From the NCBI GenBank assembly GCA_029747015.1, contig JAKOGI010002293.1, positions 1 through 64,000 on the forward strand: DNA of 64,000 nucleotides, in the 5' to 3' direction. A program made the position numbers and the translations under genes. The notes under the pieces were generated by a model. The model was not told where the DNA came from and did not search any database. It saw nothing but the letters and a program-made list of their open reading frames with translations. Origin of the DNA: Carnegiea gigantea. Its lineage: Eukaryota; Streptophyta; Magnoliopsida; Caryophyllales; Cactaceae. Positions 1 through 10,810 of the stretch are shown here, one piece after another. Position 1 is the first letter of the stretch; every line of letters starts with the position of its first letter.

Positions 1-1139
1 GTGGCAAGTGAACCAAATCAAACTCCAACTCAAAATAAGCCAAATTGGGAAGAGAAATGAAAGATGGATGAGATGGATGAAGAATTTCACTACACAAGAA
101 AAAGGAATAGAACAAGATCTTGCAATTGAGATAATCCTTCACGGAGCCACTCAATGACTTGACCTTGGGCTAATTCTCTTGTCTTAACCAAGGAATCACT
201 CCAATTGGAAAGGAAGAGAACCTAGAACACCACTTGAATTTGCCACAATTCAAGATATAGAACTAGGAATTTAGTTACACTTTTGAGAAACACACTCAAA
301 GTACTTGTATTGCTTTGGAAATTTCTTACAATGCTGAATGAATAGCTTCACACGTCCCTCCCCTTTTTATAGACTCAGCAAAAGACAATCAAAGGACTCA
401 AATAACTCCTAACAATTAAAACTAGCTAATGAAAAGTCTAAGAAAAATGAAAACACTCATCATAAAAGGGGTGGGGGAGGTTACAAGGAATATTCTAGGA
501 TTTCTCAGCTGATTACACCAATCTAGAAGCATCTAAAAACGTGCACAATGTCAGCCACACAATCACATGTAACCGAAAACTCTTCATATTCCCAGAATTA
601 ATCCTTGCAACTGCCTCAACTTCAACAGAGCATAACTTCCAGAATACTCGGCCAAATCACGCGTTCTTGGGCTTTTTAGAAAGCCCTGGAAGTCTATTTT
701 CCAGAATGGGCTCATTTGCTCAATTTGGATAAGCGGTTTGAAAGTTATGGCCCAAACAATGCACCTACCTCAGACTGGACTGGATCAGCATAACGTATCT
801 TTGAGTGATAATTTGCCCAATCAAATGATGTCCAAATTAAACAAACTTGGGCTTATTTGAAAGATGAAATCTTAAGCCTCAAAAGCACATGGGCCCTCAA
901 GTTGTGGGTCCACTTGAGCTTGTCCAAAAGTGGTCCCAAAAATCGGGTTCCGCAAGGATGAATTCGGCACCAAATTTCTAGCAAAGCTTAACCTCTTTTT
1001 GACCTCTCCATAGTGTCGCGAGTCTTTGAACTCACTAAAGAAGACCAAATAGGCACATTTCCATGCATGATCTTCTTTGACCCTTTTCTTCTTTGAAATT
1101 GGACTTGAATAAAAATGATGCATATGGAAATATGCATCA
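1..1139 (-). repeat. K-type LTR, 5' edge cut by window
   Basis: The sequence matches the two LTRs of the K element (28495-29667 and 31319-32503) along its length. It lacks only the first 13 or so bases, which would begin TGATGTATATG outside the window. It ends at 1139 with the K-type terminus, in which TGATGCATAT is mirrored by ATATGCATCA (1116-1139). The sequence after 1139 resumes the G-type LTR at the point matching about 4672 in the other G LTR, so this LTR was inserted into G. Whether it is a solo LTR or one end of a full element cannot be told. The frame 1342-872 (-) encodes the LTR tail peptide found in other A/K LTRs. Confidence 0.85.
363..372 (-). promoter_or_regulatory. TATA box of K-type LTR
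   Basis: Read on the minus strand this is CTATAAAAAG, at the same place in the LTR as the TATA boxes of the other A and K LTRs. Transcription would start some 30 bases to the left. Assignment rests on position and motif only. Confidence 0.55.
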
Positions 1140-2113
1140 ACAAAATACAAGATTTCCTTCTTAAACTCTTTCCTAAGTATTAAGAAACCTTGTTGACTCA
1201 ATTTCCCTTCAAGGAAGGTAAGAGAGCATGGCTGCCACCTCAAAAGGACTGAAAATTGCATGTGTGCCATGTCATGCTTGAGTGTCGAATGAGAGCTTAC
1301 AAAATGGTGGCGTTTCACTAGCTCCACGTGTCTCTCTCTCAAGTAGCTGAGTGGTGCTTAATCAAGCAGCTCAAAATGACCAGCTTGGCAGCCTTCCACC
1401 TTAAGCAAACCCCTTGAAGGAGGAAAACCACCAGGCTAAGCAACCGGGTGTCAAGCAGCCGGTTTCTACCTCCACTTGCAACGCATGTTTGACACCTCCA
1501 ATGATGACTAATTGCTACGTTTCTATGTCTAGAATACCCTCCTTTTTGAATCATAGCAATTGGACGTCATTTGCCCCCTGAAATCAGCCTGATTTCCCAA
1601 ACCGTGCAGATTGGACTCCAAAACAGCATAGGTTTACTAATTAGCTTAGTTCACTAACCAATTGAACTCCAAATCTGGTAATTCCAATTGGAAATGAAAT
1701 ATAAGATCTTGGGGACCCAAAATATGTAAAAATTCAAGACTTAAGCTAAACTATATCATAAGAAATAAAAAGAACAAAACCGGGTTCATCCTGGCCCTGC
1801 TGGGCAGTTTTGACACCTTGGGTTTAATTGTTGATTTGAACGACCAAATGAAGTCCAAATTGGATGAAACTTAATTTGTTGGAAAGCTAACATCTTGATC
1901 TTCAAATCCATCAAAAAATATTAGACATAAACCTTAGTATGTTTGAGAAATTAAGCACACAAAAACGGGTTAGCTGCTGGATTTAACCCTCGCCCTGCAG
2001 TTTCAATGTTTAATCAAAACTTGGATGATTTATTCATCCTTAAACCAGCATAATAAGATTACCTAATTTGATTTGATTCTTTTTTAACAAAAGGGATGGA
2101 GGGATTTCCATCA
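1140..2113 (-). repeat. G left (3') LTR, partial
   Basis: It overlaps the right G LTR from about 4672 to 4807 and continues beyond that copy's truncation point to a canonical CA end at 2113. The adjoining bases 2114-2124 are the complement of a short purine run that serves as the polypurine tract. No gene is seen inside it; the sense strand is AT-rich, with no convincing ORF. Confidence 0.8.
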
Positions 2114-2141
2114 TAGTCCCCTTGTTAAAAATGATTTGCCC

Positions 2142-3644
2142 TCAAATCATAGTAGGTAATGAACTCCTCTTTTGCTTCATTTCTGGTTGAAATAAAATCA
2201 ACCATGAAAACAAGTCTCTTTTGAACTTAGAGACTTTCTTCTTTACCTTCCCCTTATTGATTGGAATGGTGGACGTAGGGGGCTCCTTGAACATGATTGG
2301 AACCACTTTCTCACATGCTCTTAATTCAGGATTAGGAACTGTAAGGAATGATTCTGAATTGAATTGACAGAAGGTTTGTTTGAGTGTTTTGGGGGTGGGT
2401 GGAGTGGGGGAAAAGGTTGATGGTTCACCAAAAGTCATGAAAAGAATATTTCGATTCTCTTTGTATTTTGGTGGGGGGTAAGTGTCTAAGGTGAGCATTT
2501 CACCTTCATCCGCCTCAATCACTATCTCCTCGAGATCATCTTCTTTATCCTCTTTCTTTTCTTCTTCTATTTCGACCTCCTCAGTTGCCTTCCATTCAGC
2601 CAAGGTAACATACCTTCGGTTTGTACAATCTGATGCTAAGTGACCAAAGCCTTGGCACTTAAAACACCTTGGGATGTTTTTAGGAAGGGGGTTTGGTGTG
2701 AGTTGTGGGGGTAGGCCCTTTGGTGGAGTTTGGTTTTTTTGTGGAGAAGGGGAAAGGGATGCCGTGGGTTGAGGGACATAACATGAACTCTTCTTGTTTA
2801 AGGTTTGTTCATATGGTGAGGGATTTGGATTTTCATGCCGTGAGGGCGGTTTGCTCTTCTTTTGCTGCTCAACCTTGTGAGCTAGCACGCATACTTCATC
2901 AAAAGAAGTGTAAGCTTGCAAATCAACAACATTAGCATACCTAGGATCAAGACCTCCCAAGTATCTAACAATTGTTTGTTCTTCTGGCTCTTGCAAATCA
3001 CACTTAATCACAAGCTTTTCAAATTCACGAGTGAATTCTTCTACACTCAAATTACCTTGGTTCAAATGGTGGAGTTGTGAGTAGCAATCTTGAACATAGG
3101 TAGAAGGAAGAAACCTAGCCTTGAGCTTTGACTTCATCTTCTCCCAAGTTCTGATTTTGGACCTCCTTTCTCTTACTCTTTTGGCACACAAGTTAGTCCA
3201 CCATAGAGAAGCATACTTTCGAAGCCTTAAAGCAATCAGCTTCACCTTCTTATCTTCTGGGATGTCCTTGTACTCAAAAACTCTTTCAACTGTGTATAAC
3301 CAATCCAAAAAATCTTCAGGATCAAGCTTGCCTTCAAATTCTGGAATTTCAACCTTGAAATCATTTGCACTAGCTTGATTCCGTGAGTCTTGTCTAGTCA
3401 TTCTCAGTGGTTCATCTTCACTAGATGAATCAAGAGTATGGCTAAACACTTGTTCTTGCCTCCATGGTTCGGATTGGATGGGTTCTTCACACGCCTTTTG
3501 CTTTTGCTTTTGCTTCATGTAGTTTCCAAGTTGTTTTCTCAAGTACTCATTTCGAGCCTTGAGTTCTTGATTACTCACACTCATTTCTTGCATTTGCTTG
3601 GAAAGAACCTCTAGCTTCTCTTCCACAGACATGCTAGTACTCAT
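2142..3644 (-). CDS. Gag polyprotein of gag-only element G
   Basis: This is an uninterrupted ORF of about 500 codons from the ATG at 3644. The N-terminus has a coiled-coil-like charged stretch (about residues 5-60). A capsid-like retrotransposon gag domain follows, with FKVEIPEFEGKLDPEDFLDW and later KYASLWWTNL and VEEFTREFEKLV. Next come a Pro/Ser-rich linker and one zinc knuckle, CFKCQGFGHLASDC (CX2CX4HX4C). The C-terminus is acidic (runs of Glu) and ends with a G/B-specific segment. The ORF stops about 30 bases before the LTR, and no pol follows. The frame is also open upstream of the ATG to 3779, through the primer site into the LTR. The product should form virus-like particles and bind RNA. 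It is the only intact full-length gag of the G/B family here; the copy in B has three lesions. Confidence 0.85.
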   Translation of the reverse strand: MSTSMSVEEKLEVLSKQMQEMSVSNQELKARNEYLRKQLGNYMKQKQKQKACEEPIQSEPWRQEQVFSHTLDSSSEDEPLRMTRQDSRNQASANDFKVEIPEFEGKLDPEDFLDWLYTVERVFEYKDIPEDKKVKLIALRLRKYASLWWTNLCAKRVRERRSKIRTWEKMKSKLKARFLPSTYVQDCYSQLHHLNQGNLSVEEFTREFEKLVIKCDLQEPEEQTIVRYLGGLDPRYANVVDLQAYTSFDEVCVLAHKVEQQKKSKPPSRHENPNPSPYEQTLNKKSSCYVPQPTASLSPSPQKNQTPPKGLPPQLTPNPLPKNIPRCFKCQGFGHLASDCTNRRYVTLAEWKATEEVEIEEEKKEDKEDDLEEIVIEADEGEMLTLDTYPPPKYKENRNILFMTFGEPSTFSPTPPTPKTLKQTFCQFNSESFLTVPNPELRACEKVVPIMFKEPPTSTIPINKGKVKKKVSKFKRDLFSWLILFQPEMKQKRSSLPTMI

Positions 3645-3728
3645 TGTGATCGCAGGAAGGAACGATTTATGCTTGACTGTGTTTGGATTGAATTTGGGAG
3701 CGTGGGGTTCAGGCAAGGATCTGAACTT

Positions 3729-3740
3729 GCTCTGATACCA
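3729..3740 (-). other. Primer binding site of G (initiator Met tRNA)
   Basis: On the minus strand this reads TGGTATCAGAGC, complementary to the 3' end of plant initiator Met tRNA. It lies four bases from the LTR end at 3745. It fixes the element's orientation and identifies 3745-4807 as the 5' LTR. Confidence 0.9.
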
Positions 3741-4029
3741 AAAATGATGTACCTGCCGAGGGTCTAGGCTAATACTCAAATTAAGAGTGAAAGCTTACAA
3801 ACCAAAGGTAGATACAATCAAAGGAAAACTAAGGAAAGGGGCACATAATATGTTGGTTGTGAGGCAACAAACATGTGAGGGAGGAATGGAACTTAGAATC
3901 AAGGGATTCTAAGTGAAAATCAAAGGAAGTTTGATGTACTTTGATGTATATCCCAAAGGGTGAATGGAACCAAGTTACAAGTTACCAAGAATATGAAGCA
4001 ATTAAGTGACAACCACACGGATTAGGTGT

Positions 4030-4066
4030 GGCACGGTCGTGCCTTTAGGCACGGGCAGGCCGTGCC
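4030..4066 (-). other. Nested hairpin module inside G LTR (U5)
   Basis: As sense RNA, the outer arms GGCACGG and CCGUGCC pair over 7 bp, and inside them CGUGCC pairs with GGCACG around a UAAA loop. It lies downstream of the TATA box, so it would be in the transcript's 5' leader. The same module occurs in every element family of the window whose leader survives. Confidence 0.65.
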
Positions 4067-4554
4067 ACTTTTCTGGTTTGTGACACCATGTTTCTTACTT
4101 TTGCATGGTTGAGTATGGTTTGAGGTTTGTGATGGAAGCTAGACTATTAGAGGTAGTCTAAGCCTTGAATAAGCATGGGGATGGATATATGAGTGGCTTG
4201 TAAATGAGAAAAAGTGGGAGAGAAGTAAAGTTAAGATTTACCAACTCCAAATTAAAGCTAGCAAACTCACTTTAACTCTCTTTGAATCCTTGAGTATAAA
4301 CACCAAATGAGATAAAACTAAACTTGAAGAATGGATACAGAAACACCACCAAACTCAAGTTTAGGGCCCTTAAACTATGATTAAGATACAGATATCACCA
4401 CTTAATCAAGTTTAAGACTTCACTTGGTCACCACCTTAATCGGCCACAATTAAGGATAAGCAAGTTAAGTGTTTAAGAAATCACAGGACACAAAGTCTTT
4501 GCTCTCAACTTTAATACTCAAAACTTGTTGTTTTACAAAAGAGCAGCCAAGGCA

Positions 4555-4563
4555 CTTATATAG
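4555..4563 (-). promoter_or_regulatory. TATA box of G 5' LTR
   Basis: The minus strand reads CTATATAAG in an otherwise mixed-composition LTR. It is placed about 490 bp upstream of the U5 hairpin. Confidence 0.55.
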
Positions 4564-4807
4564 CCTTGTGATTACATGAAAAGAGCTTTCCTTCTAGGCA
4601 AGGAAAGTCATTAAAGTAATCCTATGCTTAGTAATACACGGTTTAAGCTAAAATATACATAAGCTGAAAGTTTAAGCTACAAAATACAAGATTTCCTTCT
4701 TAAACTCTTTCCTAAGTATTAAGAAACCTTTTTGACTCAATTTCCCTTCAAGGAAGGTAAGAGAGCATGGCTGCCACCTCAAAAGGACTGAAAATTGCAT
4801 GTGTGCC

Positions 4808-5038
4808 ACTTTAGGTAGGCCAAAAGTGCACACAAAAAGCGGGAAATTTCTGGATGACGGCGGCACTACCTCTTCGGGTATGAACGCCAATTTCTGGATG
4901 ACGGCGGCACTACCTCTTCGGGTATGAACGCCAATTTCCGGAAAAGTTTGGCAACTTCCTTGACTTCTTGAAGCTTGAGTGAGTCCTCCTTGGACTGAGC
5001 TTGATGGTCTTTGGGCTTCTCACGATGGTCTCCATTCA
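4808..5038 (-). repeat. A-family LTR fragment with internal duplication
   Basis: It matches the U3 start of the other A LTRs (for example 10620-10810) and ends next to the polypurine complement CCCCCCGGG at 5040. The terminal CCATCA of other copies reads CCATTCA here. The rest of the LTR is missing, replaced at 4807 by the G LTR. Confidence 0.8.
4845..4932. repeat. 44-bp tandem duplication
   Basis: Two adjacent, essentially identical 44-bp units (4845-4888 and 4889-4932) contain GGATGACGGCGGCACTACC. Other A LTRs have this segment once, so the duplication is private to this copy. Confidence 0.9.
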
Positions 5039-6667
5039 TCCCCCCGGGTAAGTGAAAGTTTGACCCTCAAAAAACTGGAAGGGGATCATCATCGAAAAAA
5101 GGGGCTAAGCTAAGATCGGAAGACATTGAAGGTAGCCGAAACTCCATAATCTCCAGGTAGATCAACCTTGTATGCATTGGGGCCAACCTTCTCAAGGATT
5201 TCAAATGGACCATCGGAACGCGGCATCAACTTAGATTTTCTCTTTGAAGGGAAAAGCTCCTTCCTCATGTGAATCCATACCAAATCTCCTGGCTGAAAAT
5301 GTACCTCCTTGCGATTCTTGTTGGCGCTTTGCATGGCTCTCTCATTAGCCTTGGCAATGTTATCTCTAACTCTTGCATGAAGTTCTTGGATCTCCTTGGC
5401 TCTTTTTTCAGCTTCCCAACTAAATTTGTGGGAGTTGGAACGGGAACAAGATCCAAGGGACTCTTGGGATTGTAGCCATAGACAACTTGAAATGGAGAGA
5501 GTTGGGTGGACTTGCTAGGCACTTGATTGAATGCAAACTCGGCATGTGGTAGCAACTCATCCAAATTCTTCAAATGCTTCTTCACTAGGACTCGAAGTAA
5601 GGTACCCAAAGTCCTATTGGTGACTTCAGTTTATCCATCAGTTTGGGGATGACAAGTAGTGCTAAACTTGAGTTGAGTACCCAATTTGCGCCATAGAGTT
5701 AGCCAAAAATGACTAGGAAACTTGGAGTCACGATCGGATACCATGCTCTTTGGAATGCCATGTAGTCTCACAATCTCCTTGAAATAAAGACTAGCCACTT
5801 GAGTAGCATCATTAGTGGGGTGGCAAGGGATGAAATGCGCCATCTTGGAGAATCGATCCACAACCACCATAATGGAGTCTTTGTTCCTTTGGGTTCTAGG
5901 TAAACCCGTGATGAAATCCAAGCTAATATCTTCCCAAGGGGCTTGAGGAATGGGAAGTGGAGAATACAATCCGTGGGGCAAGGAATGGCTCTTAGCCATT
6001 TGACAAGTAGAACATCTTTTGATGAAATGCTCTACATCTCTTGACATCTTAGGCCAATAGTAGTGTTCCTTCAACATTGATCTAGTCTTCTCGACACCAA
6101 AATGGCCAGCTAGTGCTCCTCCATGTAGCTCTTGGATAAGCAGTTCTCGAAATCCACATTGAGGTATACAAAGGCGTGAACCTTTGAATAGGAACCCATC
6201 TTCTAAGTGGAACAACCCATGGGGATGCTTAAGACACTTCTCAAAAATGTCCTTGAAATCATCATCTTTTGGGTACAAATCTTTAACAACTTCAAATCCA
6301 AGTACTTTAGTACTCAAAGTAGAGAGTAATAAGGACCTTCTTGATAATGCATCAGCTCCTTTGTTGAGAGTTCCCGCCTTATGTTGGATAGTGAAGTGGA
6401 AGGACTGAAGAGACTCTACCCATTTAGCATGTCTAGGGTTGAGCTTGTGTTGGATGTATTTGAGAGCTTCGTGGTCGGAATGAAGGATGAACTCACCTCC
6501 AACTAAGTAATGACGCCAATGCTCCAATGCTCTAATGATTGCATAAAACTCCTTGCCATAGGTGGAGTACTTCTTCTTGGCATCGTTGAGCTTCTCACTG
6601 AAAAAGGCAATGGGTCTCTTCTCTTGAGATAGGACAACTCCAATTCCTACCCCGGATGCATCACACT
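5039..6667 (-). pseudogene. A unit 1: RNase H end and integrase, broken
   Basis: This holds the end of RNase H (HSDHEALKYI, ADALSRR), the zinc-binding HHCC region (CSTCQMAKSH), the catalytic core (DFITGLP, VSDRDSKF) and the C-terminal [20 protein letters not shown] segment. Visible lesions: a stop at 5631-5633 where copies read Gln in TDGQTEV, a lost T near 5426 and a further shift after 5110. A two-codon deletion removes GQ after KYIQ near 6450. The adjacent polypurine tract is intact. Compared with unit 2, this copy is older or less constrained. Confidence 0.85.
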
Positions 6668-7912
6668 CTACTTCAAAGACTTGGTAAAGTCGGGCAAGGC
6701 TAGAACGGGGGAACTAGTGAGCTTCTTCTTGATCTCTTCAAAAGCTTGTTGTGCTTGCTCATTCCATGAAAACTCTTTGCCTTTAATTACCTCGGTCATA
6801 GGAGCCATAATTGTGCTGAAATTTCTAATGAACCTCCGGTAAAATGAAGCTAGGCCATGAAAACTCCTTACTTGAGTGATGGATGTAGGAGTTGGCCACT
6901 CTTGAATAGCCTTGATCTTGCTTTCATCAACTTGGAGGCCTTGGGCGGAAACAATGAAACCCAAGAATACCACTTGAGGAGTGAATAAAAAGCATTTCTC
7001 CATATTGCCATAAAGTTGTTCTTGTGAAAGAATCTCCAAAACTTGTTGCAAATACTTGGCATGCTCCTCCTCGGTCTTGCTATAGACCAAGATATCATCA
7101 AAGTAAACGACAACACAAGTTCCAATGAGGGGCTTGAGAACTTGGTTCATGAGTCTCATAAAAGTGCTCGGGGCATTAGTAAGCCCTAATGGCATTACAA
7201 GCCACTCATATAAACCTCCTTTAGTCTTAAAGGCGGTTTTCCATTCATCACCTTCAAAAATGCGAATCTGATAATAGCCACTTCTAAGATCAATCTTAGA
7301 AAAGATAGCGGCTCCATGTAATTCATCCAATAGATCTTCCAATCGGGGAATAGGAAACCGGTACTTGATAGTGATCTTGTTTATTGCCCGGCTATCAACC
7401 CACATACGCATGCTACCATCCTTCTTAGGAACAAGGAGGGCGGGCACAGCACATGGGCTTAGACTTTCCCGAATTAAACCCTTGGACAAGAGATCATCCA
7501 CTTGTCTTTGGATTTCTTGTGTTTCGCTTGGAGACATCCGGTATGCCGGCTTGTTTGGAAGAACGGATCCGGGAACGAGGTCTATCTTGTGTTGGATAGA
7601 TCTTGGAGGGGGAAGGCCATGTGGAATTTCTTGTGGAAAAACATGGTGATAGGCTTGTAGGACAGGGCTGAGTAGTGGATGTGAGGGAGATGGTGGCTTA
7701 GACTCTTCTTGTAAAAGTATCAAGTCTTTAAAAGACTCATACTCATGATGCTCAGATTTGAGAAGAGTAGTAAGGAAGACTTCCAAATGAGAATTGTCTT
7801 TTGGTTTAGAGGGGGAAGGACTTTTGAGAGGGGTAAGAGTGATTTTCTTACGGTCATTGAGAAAAGAGTAAGTGTTCATCCGGCCATCATGGATGACACT
7901 TCTATCAAAAAG
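6668..7912 (-). pseudogene. A unit 1: reverse transcriptase and RNase H start
   Basis: A frame of about 400 codons covers the protease-RT linker and [28 protein letters not shown], the catalytic YFDDILVYS, and the RNase H connection ending at LALPDF. One base is lost near 6683 compared with unit 2, which shifts the frame just before the RNase H motif CDASGVGIG. The RT catalytic aspartates are present. It is separated from gag-protease by the stop at 7913. Confidence 0.85.
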
Positions 7913-9353
7913 TCATGGTCTACCCAATAATATATGGCAAGCATCCATGGGGACTATATCACACCAAATCTCATCGTTATAGTTTTTTCCAATTGAAAAG
8001 GAAACAAGACAATGGTGAGTAATTTGCAAACCTTTACCTTGATTCAACCATTGTATGGTGTAGGGATTTGGACGAGGAGAGACTTGCAGCTTGAGTTTGT
8101 CCACCATAGTCTTTGAGGCAACGTTAGCACAACTACCTCCATCAATGATAAGAGAACAAACCTTGTCTCCTACGGTACACCTGGTGTGAAAAATGGCTTC
8201 TCTTTGCTCCATGTCCTTTTGAGTGGCAATTCCACTCAAGGCCCGGCGGATAACTAGCAATTCTCCTTCATCGGGGCCTTCTTCAACTTCTTCCAAACTT
8301 CCTTCTTCAAAGTGCTCTCCTTCTTCTTCATCATAGGCATGTTCATCACATGCTTCTTGGTACTCCGCTAGGGAAACGATCCTCTTGTTTGGACACTCAG
8401 ATGCATAGTGTCCCATACCTTGGCACCGAAAGCAATGAACCTTGTCTTTAGATTTGGGCTCTTGTGTGGGGGGTTTTGGAGGGGTTGGAGTGGTGTTTTT
8501 GGTTTGTGGTGGTGGGGGATTTTGTGGACGAGGAGGGTAGTACGAAAGCCTTTGTGTGGGGTAAGGACGAGAGAGAGGCTTGGATAGGATACTCTTTCCC
8601 TTTGATTTCTTTTGTTGTTCTACCTTGTAGGCTAGAGAACTTAAATCATCAAGGGATGAATATGGTTGCAATTCAACAATATGAGCAATAGACTCATCAA
8701 GTCCGGTTAAGTATCTTACCAACGTTTGAGAGTCATCTTCTTTCAAGTCGCATTTGAGAAGGAGTTGTTCAAACTCCCGAGTGTACTCCTCTACACTTTT
8801 TGATCCTTGCTTGAGGCGGTGGAGTTTCAGGTAATTATCTTGCACATAGTGTGAGGGAAGAAACTTGGCCTTGAGTTTTTCTTTCATTTTGGCCCACGTT
8901 CTAATTTTCCCTTTCCCACTTCTTGCTCTTTTCACTCCAAGGTTAGCCCACCAGATTGAAGCATATTTGCGGAGTTTAAGGGCTACGAGTTTTACCTTCT
9001 TGTCCTCCGGAATGTCCTCATATTCAAAGATCCTCTCAATGGTGTGCAACCAATCGAGAAAGAAGTCCGGGTCAAGTTGGCCTTCAAATTCGGGGATGTC
9101 AATTCGGACACCACCAATATTGCCTCCTTGCCTTCGTCTCCTTTGGGCTTCTTCGTCACTAGAATTGGCTCGGGATTGAAAGACTTCTTCTTCCAATTCG
9201 ACCACCGGTTCATGAGGATGAGAGGGAGTGGGGCTATGAACCCACCTTCTTTTCTCCTCCAAAAGTTGCCCCAAGTTGAGTTCGAAGATAAGTGAGTTGT
9301 GCTTCTAACTCTTCCACACGTGCTTGGTCGCTTCTTGTGGACTTTGTAGACAT
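7913..9353 (-). pseudogene. A unit 1: gag-protease, broken
   Basis: Gag begins at the ATG ending at 9353 (MSTKSTRSDQ). An extra C near 9270 shifts the frame about 28 codons in; the rest reads on as capsid (DIPEFEGQLDPDFFLDWLHT), zinc knuckle CFRCQGMGHYASEC and protease (LIIDGGSCANVAS). It ends at 7913-7915, where TGG of GRPWLFDR has become TGA. The protease active site is the DGGS variant of D(T/S)G. Unit 2 keeps the same region open. Confidence 0.85.
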
Positions 9354-9394
9354 GTTGGAGATGCTTTGAAGGAAGAATGTGCAGCAGGGAAGGT

Positions 9395-9574
9395 GGCACG
9401 ATCGTGCAAGGGGGCACGGGCAGGCCGTGCTATGCTTCGACTTGAGGAAATGCAGAAAAGTATAGTGGCACGGTCGTGCTGGGTGGCACGGGGGCACCGT
9501 GCTGCGTCTCGACTTGAAGATTTCTGGAAAATAAATAAGGCACGGTCGTGTGGGGCGGCACGGGGGCACCGTGC
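9395..9574 (-). other. Three nested hairpins in A unit 1 leader
   Basis: There are three copies at 9395-9430, 9467-9502 and 9539-9574, spaced about 36 bases apart, between gag and the primer site. In sense RNA each has an outer GCACGGU/ACCGUGC-type stem enclosing CGUGC/GCACG. The first copy carries a base change in an outer arm. Confidence 0.65.
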
Positions 9575-9669
9575 GAACTTTCTGGCCTGTGGACACGGGC
9601 TGTTCACGGTTTTTTTTAATTTTTTTTTTTTGTGTATTTGGGTATGATGTGGGTCACTTAAAAGCCTTG

Positions 9670-9681
9670 GCTCTGATACCA
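9670..9681 (-). other. Primer binding site, A unit 1
   Basis: The minus strand reads TGGTATCAGAGC (initiator Met tRNA), two bases from the LTR that starts at 9684. Confidence 0.9.
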
Positions 9682-9683
9682 AT

Positions 9684-10810
9684 TGATGTATATGTGGGTG
9701 GTAAGTGAACCAAATCAAACTCAAACAAGTTCTAAACAAGAATCAAACCAAAGAAAAGCGAATATGGAAGATAGATTGAGATGGATCGAAGAATAATAAC
9801 AAAAGAAAAAACAAAGGATAAACAAGACCTTGCACTTGAGATAATCCTTCACGGAGCCACTCAAGGGCTTAATCTTGGGCAAATTCTCTTGTCTTTACCA
9901 AGGAATCACTCCAATTGGAAAAAGGAAGAGAACCTAGAACACCACTTGAACTTGCCAAAATTCAAGATATAGAACTAGGGATTTGGAACACTTTTAAGAA
10001 TCACACTCAAAGGTATTTGTATTTCACTTGGGAAAGCTTACAACTCTGAATGATGAAATGCAACCACACAACCCACCTATTTATAGGCTAAACAAAGACA
10101 ACCAAAAGACTTAAAAACTCCTAGTAATTAAAACTAGAAAATTGAAAAAACTTAGGAAAAATAAAAAGACTCATCATAAAAGGGGTGGGGGAGGTTATAA
10201 GGAATATTCTAGGTTTTCTCAGCTGAATATCTCCATCTAGAAGCCTCCAAAACGTGCACAATATCAGCCACACAAATACATGTAACCGAAGACTCTTCAT
10301 TTTCCCAGAATTAATCCTTGCAGCTGCCTCAACTTCAACAGAGTATATCTTCCATAATACTCGGCCAAATCATGCGTTCTTAGGCTTGATAGAAAGCGCT
10401 GGAAGTATATTTTCCAGAATGGGCTTATTTGCTCAATTTGGATAAGCGGTGTAAAAGTTATGGCCCAAACAATGCACCTATCTCAGACTAGACTGGATCA
10501 AAATAATGTACCTTTGAGTGATAGTTTGCCCAATCAAACAACGTCCAAATTAAACAAACTTGGGCTTATTTTAAAGCTGAAATCTTAAGCTTCAAAACCA
10601 TGTGGAGCCTCAAGTTGTGGGACCACTTTAGTTAGGCCAAAAGTGCACACAAAAATTGGGAAATTTCGGGATGAAGGCGGCATTACCTCTTCGGGTATGA
10701 ACGCCAATTTCTGGCAAAGTTTTGCAACTTCTTTGACTTCTTGAAGCTTGAGTGAGTCCTCCTTGGGCTAAGCTTGATGGTCCTTGGGCTTCTCATGATG
10801 GTCTCCATCA
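9684..10810 (-). repeat. A-family LTR shared by units 1 and 2
   Basis: A complete 1.13-kb LTR, TG...CA, has a primer site at its left and the polypurine complement CCCCCC at its right. It serves as 5' LTR of unit 1 and 3' LTR of unit 2. It contains a TATA box and the tail of the unit 2 pol frame. Confidence 0.9.
10078..10086 (-). promoter_or_regulatory. TATA box in shared A LTR
   Basis: The minus strand reads CTATAAATA. The position is equivalent to the TATA boxes of the plus-strand A LTRs (for example 44807-44814). Confidence 0.55.

Larger units (their letters stand above)
1140..4807 (-). mobile_element. G: gag-only gypsy element (TR-GAG type)
   Basis: Two LTRs (left 1140-2113, its far part outside the window; right 3745-4807, truncated) flank an internal region of only 1.63 kb. 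That region has a Met-tRNA primer site and one gag ORF, with no protease, RT, RNase H or integrase. This is the architecture called TR-GAG (terminal-repeat retrotransposon with gag domain). B (43686-61426) is a second copy of the same family. The right LTR breaks off at 4807, where it joins an A-family LTR fragment through a shared CCA. Confidence 0.85.
3745..4807 (-). repeat. G right (5') LTR, truncated
   Basis: It starts with TGATGTACCTGCCG, as do the B LTRs at 43686 and 58456, and is homologous to 1140-2113 over its distal part. It contains the leader hairpin at 4030-4066 and a TATA box at 4555-4563. It is cut at 4807, where sequence switches to an A-family LTR. Confidence 0.85.

Noticed and set aside
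541..732. A 60-63 codon frame (HNISHTNTCNRRLF...GSFAQFG) present in every A/K LTR (541, 10254, 16033, 18728, 29049, 31873, 44446, 50157, 59954)
   Set aside because: It is antisense to the elements and begins with GTG rather than ATG. It recurs because the LTR is conserved, and the copies differ at both replacement and silent sites. It is not annotated as a gene.
3729..3740. TGGTATCAGAGC sites as parts of tRNA genes
   Set aside because: Only the 12-base primer complement is present next to an LTR, not a tRNA body.
9324..9647. Open frames on the plus strand over the hairpin arrays (also 15103-15426, 30983-31321)
   Set aside because: They are antisense to the leader and arise from its C/G-rich repeats with few stop codons. 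No domain or start context supports translation.
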